Assembly: GCA_963971405.1 (NCBI GenBank)
Contig: OZ020491.1
Coordinates: forward strand, 12,766,855 to 12,830,854
DNA length: 64,000 nucleotides
Direction of reading: 5' to 3'
Source: Psococerastis gibbosa
Taxonomy: Eukaryota > Arthropoda > Insecta > Psocodea > Psocidae
Below are positions 32,318 to 43,960 of this stretch, piece by piece. Under the pieces are notes generated by a model. The model was given only the letters and a program-made list of their open reading frames with translations, ran no database searches and was not told where the DNA came from. Within the stretch, counting starts at the first letter, position 1. Every line of letters starts with the position of its first letter. A program made the translations under genes and the position numbers.

Positions 32318-35300
32318 ATGTCGTTGCTTGCTGTAGTGGGTGGGTATGTCGTTACTTCGGTATTCTTTTTTAGATTTCCTGGATTGCTACACCGGCCAAA
32401 GAAGGTTCCTTTTCATTGTAAACACATAAGCCACCGTGGGGGTAAGTGCTGCTCAAATGCTTTTAATTAGAAGAGAATCTGTTGGTTTTTAATTATAATG
32501 CTACCCTCCACCACTACCTAAATAAAAATTAAAAATAAGCTTGTTGTGATAATGCAAAATACTAGGTTGTCACCTACTATGAATATCAGAATATGGCATT
32601 TATATGTATGTCCTGTAGTACCTAGTCGACATAAATGTTAATTGTTATAAACGGGGCATAAACCTTGATGAACTACGCCTCAACATGCAAAAATTACGCG
32701 AAGAAGTCAGTCAGATGGCCATTACCTAAGCAACTGTCAGTAATCCAATCTCAATCAATCAAATTGATTAGTTTTGCTAGTGGGGACCTAATCCAGCCCA
32801 ATGCCTAAGGCATGACAATCGTCGCGTTCTAAAATTAATTGAAACCAAGATCTCTTAATGTAGTTCCCCCTATAAAGATCACAATGTTACAGTGACAAAT
32901 ATGCCCGGTGCATTGATACAAAGGACAGATCATTTAACTCCCTGATTGACCGATATTGAAATGAGATTGGTAAAATCCCAAGACTTAGTACAGAATCATC
33001 ATAAGGCCCTTATTTAGGGGGCGGCCAGCCAAACTATAATAATTGGGACCTATGATATGAAATTAAAGAATGCAATTCTTCTTTAAATGTCTCTTCTATC
33101 GAGGATTGGCGATCGTCATGGCAATTTGGACCTAGGAGACTAGGTGCTCTGAAAAGGGAAGTATTGCTGTTGCCAAACCACTGCCTCAGGTTTTTCAACC
33201 AGGATGTTCTGCCGGGAGCCCTCTTCCCTTAGATTGTACCATGCAGAAAACGATTCTTTTCGTTCCTCATCAAATGACCAAAGAATGTTAGTTTCCGTTT
33301 CTTAACCGTCAGTAGCAACTCGGCATTAGGAACACGATCTCTCCAGGATACGCGCAGTATTCGTCTGCATACCCACATTTCAAATACAATAATTCTGTTC
33401 TCTTCAGCGTGTGCAATTGAAAACCACCAAGTTAAAATTAATAGGCACCGGCCCGAAAAAGTTTTGGGATCCCTCCGAAACTGGGGCATATACAGTATGT
33501 ATTTGTAACATATTAAATGGGGGAAACCCCCACGAGGAGGGAACTGTTTGAGAGTTGTATTCATTACGTGGACTTGCGTGAAATGCATATTGGTGCTTTA
33601 AGTATTTACTACAAATACATTTAACAAGTAAATGTTTTTAAAGCTCCCACCAAACGAATGCGCTCAGCATAAATTACCATTGTTAGTATAATTTATTAAG
33701 ATGAGCGTGACCTCATGATTTCCGGCTTGACTAAAGTTAAAAAAAATAGGCCTAGTTGTGGTACAACAAAATCTCAACCCCGGTTTCAGTTTTTTGGTCG
33801 TTATGCAAAATAACCCTTGTGTAATGATTAATACAAGCAGTTGCAAAATATTCCCATAATAAAATTAATTTTGCTCTGCAAATATGTAAGAATATCTTCT
33901 ACCCTCATTTTATATGGTATTATTGGTATTGATGTGATATGAGAGTAATGTAATGGTTTTCGTATTGCTTTGAATTCCCCTTTGTCAATGGGAGTGACTG
34001 ACGTCATAATGAGCCTCTACTTGTCGCCCAATTATACGAATCACGTCCTGACGGGCCTTCAAAGCTCTAAATTGTGTTACTTCGCTTCTATCACAGACCT
34101 GCCTATTAAAACTTGAGGCATGAATGTGAAAAATATGCCCTGAAAAACCCTGAAGTAATCTCACACAATCAGAGTTCCAAAATCTCCAGGTCTGTTGCTA
34201 ACATTACTAATTCACATCACGGGCTCATCCGCTCTCATAAAAGTCTCAAGAACTTATTCTAACATACAGTATCATTTATTTCTATAGTAAATCCTATGAT
34301 TTTTATAGTTTATAATCATGGATTTCAATCACGATATCAGCGTAAAAACTTTTTTAGTTGAAATCTGAAGCCCCACAACAAGAACAAAGAAAGTATTGTT
34401 TTAATTCGATGCCATAGTGGTAGCTTGTTTGTACTTGTGCGAGTCTCTACACATCATGCGATTGGTGACCTGTCGTAACTCAACACAGGTATTACCTACA
34501 GAGAGGCGACTGAGGAGGTTATTCGGATACATTCATTGAATTTTTTGTATGTATAATCTTTAAAAAAAACGGTAGATGTACCGAACAAAATCCTTACTTC
34601 TCAGAGTCATCCCTAAGGCGGGGTTTCCACCGACCTCTCATTGCAGAACGCAAATGACATTGACGTGGTAGCAGACATTCAAGACGTATTAATGATATCT
34701 GCTACCGCGTCAATGTTATTTGCATTCTGACCAAAATTAGAGGATATGGAAAAAACTGGGCTTGGCGGGACTCGAACCCACGATCTACGCCTAACCGGGG
34801 CGTCGTCTTAATCGCCGGACCACAAGCCCCGACAAGTCCAGTAAATGCCAAATCGTCTACTTATGCTCTAATTGACATGATTCGTGTTGCTAGACAAGTT
34901 AGCACAACTACACAACTATCTAACCGAACAGGTCTGTGAGCTTACTTAATTGCATAAAGGCAATGCTTTATTCAATTTGTCGGGGCTTGTGGTCCAGCGG
35001 TTAAGACGACGCCCCGGTTAGGCGTAGATCGTGGGTTCGAATCCCGCCAAGCCCAGTTTTTTCCATATCCTCTAATTTCGCTTATAACGAGGAGGTTACC
35101 TCTTCAACCAAAGTTAATTTAATGTCAGTGTTATACATACCATATAATACTACAATATATTTGCATTCTGCAATGAGAGGTCGGTGGAAAACCCGCCTAA
35201 CTGGTAGCTTGTTCCGTTTTCAGGTGCAGGAGAGGGCTATGAGAACACGATGGCCACGTTCCAGAGGGCCGTGAGTCTCGGCACTGACATGCTCGAGCTG

Positions 35301-38300
35301 GACGTTCACCTAACCAAGGACCGGCAAGTTGTGGTCTCCCACGACAAGAATCTTCTGCGCAGTACAGGACTGGACCGTGACATATCTACGTTAGCCTATT
35401 CAGAGCTGCCTTTATTGAAAGACAGCCTTACATTAGATTTTGACCCAGGTGAGTTTTAGTAAGGCGGGGTTTCCACTGGCCTCGCATTGCAGAATGTACA
35501 TGACGTCGACGTGGTAGCAGGCATTAAAGACTTATTAATGATGTCTGCTACCACGTCAACGTATGTGCATTCTGCAATGCGAGGTCAATGGAAACCCCGC
35601 CTAAAGACAGAGAAGGCCTTTTGGGAAGTTTTTGATGTTCAGCTGACCTGTACGGTTGCGAACCAAAACAGTTGTTGTCATACCAAGCGTTTAGCCTAGA
35701 CCCTCTTGAGTCTTGGTTTGGTTGGGCACTGGCGTTTCGTAAGGTGCCCATTCCATTGACCGGCTAGGGCTATTTCCAAAAACGGTGACGTGGTAGCAGA
35801 CATTCAAGACTTAGGTGGCGTTTCCACCGACCTCGCATTGCAGAATTGACGGAATTGTTTATTTTCCTCTATGCCATAGTTAAAATTGATCAATGATCAT
35901 ACAGTAAAATCACAAACAAACAAACTAAAATTAAAAAATGGCGTCATAGGATATGTTAAGTACAAACATTTTAATAGATTTCTATAAAAAGAAAAATTCT
36001 AATTTCCGTCAATGTCATTTGCATTCTGCAATGCGAGGTCGGTGGAAACGCCACCTAAGTCTTGAATGTCTGCTACCACGTCACTGTTTTTGGAAATAGC
36101 CCTAGCCGGTCAATGGAATGGGCGCCTTATGACCTTATATAAGACCTTATAGTTGCTATAAGGCGATTTATGTCAGTACTTAATGTCTCATTAGTATAAA
36201 AAACAGCAAACTTCTTAAGCAGTAAGTTATATCATAAATATTTTTTTTAGAGGTTTAACGCTAAAAATGCGATTTAAAAAAAATGCTAACACGTAGGGAG
36301 GAAAAAAAAATTTACTTATCTCGGCCGACAAAAACAGGTTCAATGCGATGTTATATTGTTTGACTTATTTGTCATCTGCCCATTTGTTGGGAAGTCCTTG
36401 TACTAAAGACCACATTATCGTGTTTTCGCAATGTATTGTTTATTAACAATTCATTTTGTTTAAGATCACATGTTTTGTGGATCTGGTGCAGCGGAGGAGC
36501 GCAAGTTTACTTTGCTCGAGGATGTGTTCAAGACGTTTCCTGACGTGCCAATCAACATCGATATCAAAGTCAATGAAGATATATTGATCAGAGAGGTGTC
36601 AAGACTTATAAACAAGTATGAGAGGGCCGAAAGAACAGTCTGGGGCAACTTTGATTACAAAATCACAGACAAATGCTACCTGGAGGTGAGTTCAAAAAGG
36701 CGGATGCAGTATTTGGGTCCACCTTACAAGTCCAAGTATACATTTAACTTAGCGACTATTACGTTTACTTCTCGATAAGCAGTTAAAAACTCCTTTCGCC
36801 CAATCAGGTGTAAGGAGATTTCTTAAAAGCACAGACTCCGTTTCGCGGAGCTGGGGTTTTTTTTTCCTTCCTTAATAAATATCATTGGGCATTCTGCAGA
36901 CAAATTGTCCATTTAAATTCTCACTCGTTTAACTTTGTCTTGTAGAATCCTCGAGTGAACTTATTGTTCTCAATGAGAAGAGTAATACATTTGATTTTGC
37001 TGCTTTATTCGGGTCTCCTTCCCTTCTGCCCTATAAAGGAGACTCATCTAGAAATATTCTTGCCGTCCGTTTATCTTAGGTAAGTGTAGCTATATTATTA
37101 TTCGATCCCAATTAAATATCGTGCAGTGCTAGCCTTACAAGTTATAACAACTTTTGCAATAGTCCGCAATTGGTGTTTTTTATGAGAAAGCCTTTAAATT
37201 ATTATTGGAAGGGTTTTTATGGCGGTAGGTCTACTTGTGGTGGCCCATTGTACCTTGCCCCATCGGTTTTTTGGAATTATTGGAATTGTTTCCGTAAGAA
37301 TTTTTGGCCGTTGACAAACTGGTTCTCGTCCTTGGTGGCAACCCACAACGACTTCAAGTGACAGTGGACAAGCTGAGTCATGTTTACCATTGACATTGTA
37401 ACAGGCGTTAGCTTGTCTTAACCAGGTCAAGCGAACGCGTCAATTGAGCCGGATAGAATCTGTTGTACGCGCATGATTAATTGTCGAGTTTGCTGCACCT
37501 ACCTAGCAGTTTGTTTTTCTTGAACCCACTAACTGCGGGTAAATATTGAATACATAAAATACAATAAACAAGTCAAAGAGAACTACAAAAATGTTGGTAC
37601 AAACTAAATTAGCTAGCAGCTGATTCAAATAAAAAATGATGTAAATTAGAACATGCCATTGGCCATAGCTTGTGGAAACACGGTGGTTCTTATCGGTATC
37701 GACTCGCAGCAACTCCTAGTCCTGCCAATCTGAAAACATTGTGCATACTGCTATGTTTGATGGCCTTAATGGCCATGTACGTAATAGGCGCCCATTCCAC
37801 CGACCGGCCAGGGCTATTTACAAAAACGGTGACGTGGTAGCAGACATTCAAGACTTAGGTGGCGTTTCCACCGACTTCGCATTGCAGAATGCAAATGACA
37901 TTGACGGAAATTAGAATTTTTTTTTTTATAGAAATCTATTGAAATGTTTGTACTTAACATATCCCATGACGCCATTTTTTAATTTTAGTTTGTTTGTTTG
38001 TGATTTTACTGTATGATCATTGATCAATTTTAACTATGGCATAGAGGAAAATAAACAATTCCTTCAATTCTGCAATGGGAGGTCGGTGGAAACCCCGCCT
38101 AAGTCTTGAATGTCTGCTACCACGTCACTGTTTCTGTAAATAGCCCTAGCCGGTCGGTGGAATGGGCGCCATAGATATTAATGGATGGACTAGTCACACT
38201 TGCTTGAGTTTGTAATTGTGTGAGGCGGTTATTGAATTTCTCCACTATGATAGGAATGCCCGAATCATAACGAAGTAAAATAAGGACTTATTTGAGCATA

Positions 38301-41300
38301 AGAAGCAAAACAAAAGAAAATTCTCTCGAGAGAATCCCCCCTGTGGATTAATTGTAATTATAATAAGTGCAATAGAAATACTCTGTAGGGGCACAATAAG
38401 CCAATATAAAACATTTATAAGTGCATACTTTAGGCTACGTACCCCAATTTTAAACAAAATATAATACAAAAGGACATGCAGATTAGTGGTACAGACTCCG
38501 ACTTTCACCCGGAAGGTTATTGGTTCGAGTCCCACACTTGCTACATTTTCTGGCCATGCTTCGGAGGGCATGTAAAGCAGGCGGTCCCGGGTCTTCCTAG
38601 TTGAACTCCGCTAGGTTGGCTTAGTAATAGAAAAAAAAGTCAATATTTATTTCTTTATTTAAAATTAGAACATTGGTGATATTAATTATTCCGTCCTTAC
38701 ATTAAAAATTGACCCTTCTTTCATCCAATAGCAAAACGCTGAAATTTTGGGATTAAGATGAACAAGATTAACCCTCAGTAGCAATCTGGTTTGTATTTCG
38801 CTGCTTGTCAAGGAATGAAAATTTGCTTTAGGTAGTTTTGAGTGTCAGATTAATTATTCAAGTGATGCGTCACTTGGGAAATCCGCTAAGTTGATTTATA
38901 TTTCCCCCGAAACGCAGGACAAATGAAATTGCAGTTTCCCGGGTACCTGATATGCCCGACTAACCAATCTTGATTATTTTGCTTGACATTGTTTTTGAAC
39001 TTATGAAGTACAGATAAACTTCGTACTGTAATATCTTGTTGCTTGGCTACTACGGCTTTTTTGTTACTGACCACAGCATCCCAAATTGAGCAATGATCAT
39101 GAGAGAGTATCCTCTACCTGTACTCAGGCCTAGACCCTTATTGTGCTGTAGTGCCACGGCGGTTATTTGTTGTTGCTACTATGCCTTATTTAGCATTGGC
39201 AAATAAGAAATTAGAGTATTATAGGTTAGGTTTATCTAACGTATGAAAATTCGATTTCCAAAGATGGACACAAGTTTCGTATATTTTCCACCCAAAATAA
39301 CTTAATATAAATATAATAATAATAAATAACTTAAAATAACAAAAATGTAAAATTCAACTTTCCTTAGAACTTAAATTCCTGTTACATTTCCCATAATAAT
39401 ATTACTTTTATGTGAAACGAAACTGACAAATCAAATACACACGGGATAAAAACATGATAATCCTTTAAAAATGTAAGTGCTATGTTCCGCAAAATGTTCA
39501 TGTATCTTTAATTTGACAGTGATGCCATCATGACTGATGCATGCGTACTGCGGCACCTCATGCTCTGTTTTCAAAAAGAGTCTCCATTGTTCTGTTGCGT
39601 TAGAATAGTATGGGTACTGTGCATATATACAATACATATAAGTTACCAGCCATTTATTAAACAATAATTATCTTCAGCATTATCAAATCTTTTACAATAA
39701 AACAGATTGTGATTTTAATCGTAAAAATACTTGAACATAAGAGACAGTCGGTGGGGGAAAGCCTTATAAAGCGGGGATTCCACCGACCTCGCATTTGAAA
39801 GTGATCCAGATATTGACGTGGTAGCAGATTGTCTTTAATGTCTGCTACCACGTCAATATCTGGATCACTATAAAATGCGAGGTCGGTGGAATCCCCGCCT
39901 ATGTGTAAAAGTCAAATATCTCATGAATCCGTTTAAATCTCGGAATCGAACATTTCGACCATCACAAGGCTTTCCTTATACTAACGTTTAAATTGGGAAG
40001 TAACCACACTCCTGTATCAACTTTCTCACACTGCCTTTCAAAAAGCTTGCATTTCGGTGCGCTGTTCATTTCTACACCTGCCTGGCAATAACATTTTGAT
40101 CCCAAGTGTTGTAAGCTAACAATGAATGTCAGAGTTGAAGATAATAGTGTCGAGTAATTTACCTAACTGAACATTTTGTGTCAACATCATTGATGCAAAA
40201 TAACTTGTGAAACGTTATGAATGTCAAGCTCGTAAATGTAATGGGTCGAAATGATAACCTTTGCAAAGTTTGGGGGGAAGGCACAAGGATCTGTTTTTGT
40301 CCCAGTACTTTATCCAATAGCTACGTTCTGAAGGTCAAAATGTATTGTCCTCTCAGTAGTTTCATTTTACAATTTCCCAGGATTTGTCAGTAGTCGACAA
40401 TTTATTGTTTCACCCAAGCAAAGGAAAAAATCGTGTAGGCTACCTTAACTGAAATTGAAAAACGACTTTATTGAAAAAGAAACAAAAGGCGAACAATAAG
40501 ACTATAAAGTCTTGCTTTCATGCTAACCCTAAAAAACAACACCACAATAAGCTTTCGAAAAGTGTGATATTTGAGTGGAATTTGTGTCGCGAACAATCTC
40601 TGTTACGTCACATTTTATCGCGGTCAGTTCCATTGACGAATTCTTAGCGAAATCATGACAATGGACAACTTTCTTATAGGAAAATCTATCAGATCACTAG
40701 CCCAATCGCGTCCAAGCAATCAAAACATTTGAACTTGACGACCTTTCTGTATGGATTTTTATTCTCCACTAATAAATAATAATTTCTAATGGTTATTTTT
40801 TAAACTGAATAATAATAAGCAAAAAGCTTATTGTTAATGGTATATATTATATAACTTCTTCATCTGCGATATTATTAAATAATTTGTTTCTGTTGTTTCT
40901 AATCGTTCTAATAGTTTCTAATTTGTATCTGCAATCTAGTTAATTAATAAAGAATAAATTAGTTATTTTATTGTTATTTATTTGCAGAAGTAAATCCAGT
41001 TCAAGCAAACCCAGCATAAAACTTCACAATCTTTTGGTCAAGACTATGGACCTGATAATAATGAGACCAGCTTTGTTCTCTCATTTACGTAAACGTGGAA
41101 TTCAGGTAAGAGTTTAACTGCATGTGCACCTAGTCTATGGCGATTATTATTCTACTCGGCCACAGTACGTAGACACTTGGCGAGGCTTATTTACGTAATG
41201 CACTAAGTGAGAGGTTCCCAACCTGTGGTACGCCTACCACACGCGGAAGGTTCCCAGGTGGTACGCTGCAAATATAAAGGAAATTAAGCAAGCAGTTAAG

Positions 41301-43914
41301 TTCTAAATGCTATTCGTAACTACATATTTATATGAAAGCGGATTCTCTGAACTGCTATACACAAAAAACAAATATCGGAGCAGACTATCGGTTGAATAAG
41401 ACTTAAGGGTGAAAATGCCTTCATTTGAGCCAGACATTGACTCCCTGCTTCAAAAAAGGCAAGAGCAGGGCTCTCACTAGTGACTGGTGCAGTTATTACA
41501 TTATGCGTATTAAGTTCATTAAATGTTAATATGGCTCAGAAAGGTTGATTAAAAATTGTGGTACGCTGCGATTTTTGAAACTCTTCAAGTGGTACACGGG
41601 AACCAAAAGGTTGGGAACCTCTGTACTAAGTAATAAGGCCATCTCATCTTTCACATTGCTGATATCATTTAGTGTGGAATTTTACTACTAATGTAATGAT
41701 TCTTATCAATATGACGAGTATAATATGGTCGGTTAGTATGTAGTAGCTTATTTCATTTGGTACATGTTTGTTCTATTATTGTGTGTACTGGCATGCTGTG
41801 TAGGATTGTGCATTGATACCTTTTTCAAGAGCAAATATATTGTTTCTCGTAATTTACTGCCTTTACAGTACAAAAAAAATCAGTATTTAACGTATTTATG
41901 GTATTTAAAAACTTACCAGCCCACAGAGTGCCTATCCGAAAATTTAAGTTGTAATAAGCTGTGTATTAAACTTATTGTTTTTTGCTCTAAACGCTCAAAA
42001 CGCTACAAATGCTTGTTCAGCTTTAAAAAGCATCCAACTCTGCCAAGTTTGATTTTTAAAAAATTGACCCTTATTACACACTCGAATATTTATTCGAACA
42101 AATAAATATGGGTCCAAAAATAATTCGAAATTTTATACAGATGTGTCCAGTTATAAGTCCAACTATTTTCCTTATTTATAACCAGCGTAATTTAAGCAGG
42201 CTCCCAGTAAGGTTTTCCCCGGCCGAATTCCCACGCCTTTTTTAGTCTCGGCTTTTCGGGCACCTTTCTCCAGCATTCTGCCTAAGGCGGCTATTCCACC
42301 GACGTGGATTTTCAATGTGAATGTGTCATGACGTGGTAGCAGATATCATTAATAATAAGTCTCTGTGATGTCTGCTACCACGTCATGACACATTCCCATT
42401 GAAAATCCACGTCGGTGGAATAGCCGCCTTACTACGCTCTGTTCATTTACCAACCAGTGTGGCATACCCGAATGAAATGCCACAAACTGGTTCTGGACCG
42501 ATTAGTAGTGACTTGGAGCCTATATTTGCTAGCTGTCTAAACCCTCATTGGTGGAGACACTACTTTTGCAATTCTGTTCAAAATGTTTTGTAAACAAGAA
42601 ATTATCGTAATTTTTGGACGAAATTAATTAATTGCTCGTTCCACAGCCACAAAGATATAAAAGGGAGCAGATGAAAAAAATCTTAAAAAATACGAGCTTT
42701 CTGTGAAAGCTGTCTATTTCCCTTACAGATTTACAACTGTGCTACAAAATAGGTTTAAGGCTCTATCCATTTTTTTTTTAAGGTAATAATATTTCAGTTC
42801 AGAAAATATAAACTTCCTGCGATAACTTGAATTTTTTATGAGTTTTTTATCTGTTCGCTTTGTTACCTTTGTATCTGTGGAATGAGCAATAAATTATTTT
42901 CGTCAAAAAATCAGCAAAATTTCTTGTTTACAAAACATTTTGAACACTCAGCCTTAAGCATCCAAGAAAAGATATGAGGAAGCTGTTTACAAACACGGAC
43001 AATTCCAAGTTGTAGAATTTTTCAGAGGTGAGCGGATTTTACTTCTCAGCGCTTCTGTGCGCAATTTGGCTGCTTTAGTCACTTTATTTTACAATGTGCT
43101 GGTGGCCATTAAAATTTTCTGCAAGGTCGGATCAAAACCCCATTTAGTGAAAAAATGGAGTTGTCCAAGTTTGTAACAAAGCTCCTCATATGTTAAATTA
43201 TTCAAGCGTTTAATGCTGAGTCAGTTCACCTTAAATACCTGTAAATAGCACTCGGTTACAGCATATTACATAACAGCACAAACTTAAATGTGACGCAGCA
43301 GTCAGCTCGCTCATTCCCTCTTATACTCCCACATAACATGGTACCCATTCCAGAAAAATTCTGTTCTTCTTACCATTCTTACTTAGCTTTTGGTTAGGAG
43401 CTGTCTATTCTATTTCATAGTCGTTGGTTAAAACCAGGTGGGTAATGCAGTGAAGCAGTAAAAAAGTTGTGACCGAGATTATACTTCGAGGTTCTCAGCA
43501 TAAGCTAAATACAGTCAAAATAAAGCTATTAAGATTGAACCTTGCCCTGCCAATCACCCCATCAGTTTTCGGACTGGATTGTTATTGTTTCCGAATGAAT
43601 TTCTAGTCATTGTCAAGCTGGTTCTCTCCTCGATGTTAACCCATGCAGACAAGTGCCAATGGGCAAGCTCAGACATGCTTACCATTCACATTGTAACAGG
43701 TGTTGGCTCGACTTAACCAAGGACAGGAAGGAGTCTCGATCACAATACTTGATGACTCATATAATATGAGTGAAAGTAAAAATTGAATATCCGTGGTAAT
43801 GGGAAACGTTGCGGCAGCGTTATCTCTTACCGCCGCACTGGATTGAAAATAAACAATACATTTTAACTGGATGGTGGGTTTTCGCCGGCTTGGAATAATT
43901 TATCTCTAACTCAA

Positions 43915-43960
<46 letters not shown>

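Larger units (their letters stand above)
34730..35157 (+). mobile_element. Twin-headed tRNA retroposon with 13-bp target duplication
   Basis: The 13-mer TATTTGCATTCTG occurs at 34717-34729 and 35158-35170 and is single in the uninterrupted MITE arm, so it is a target-site duplication. Between the two lie, in order: an inverted short tail (TTAGAGGATATGG), an inverted tRNA-like head (34758-34829), an inverted leader, a spacer of about 50 nt, a direct head (34983-35054), and the full tail ending CATATAATACTACAATA. The 13-bp duplication points to target-primed reverse transcription. The inverted 5' copy resembles the product of twin priming. Confidence 0.8.
34617..35197. mobile_element. GTAGCAG foldback MITE carrying a retroposon
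   Basis: Ends GGCGGGGTTTCCACC and, inverted, GGCGGGTTTTCCACC, flanked by TAA on both sides (34614-34616, 35198-35200). Subterminal GACCTCTCATTGCAGAACGC pairs with its right partner. The core is GACGTGGTAGCAGACATTC against ATATCTGCTACCGCGTC. The right arm was later split by the tRNA-headed element 34730-35157. It ends 26 bp before GDPD exon 2. Confidence 0.85.

Noticed and set aside
41764-42105. 113-codon + strand frame starting MFVLLLCVLACCVGLC in GDPD intron 5
   Set aside because: Hydrophobic start but Lys/Asn/Leu-rich AT-driven composition, no domain, no second exon, and it lies in an intron of a gene on the same strand.
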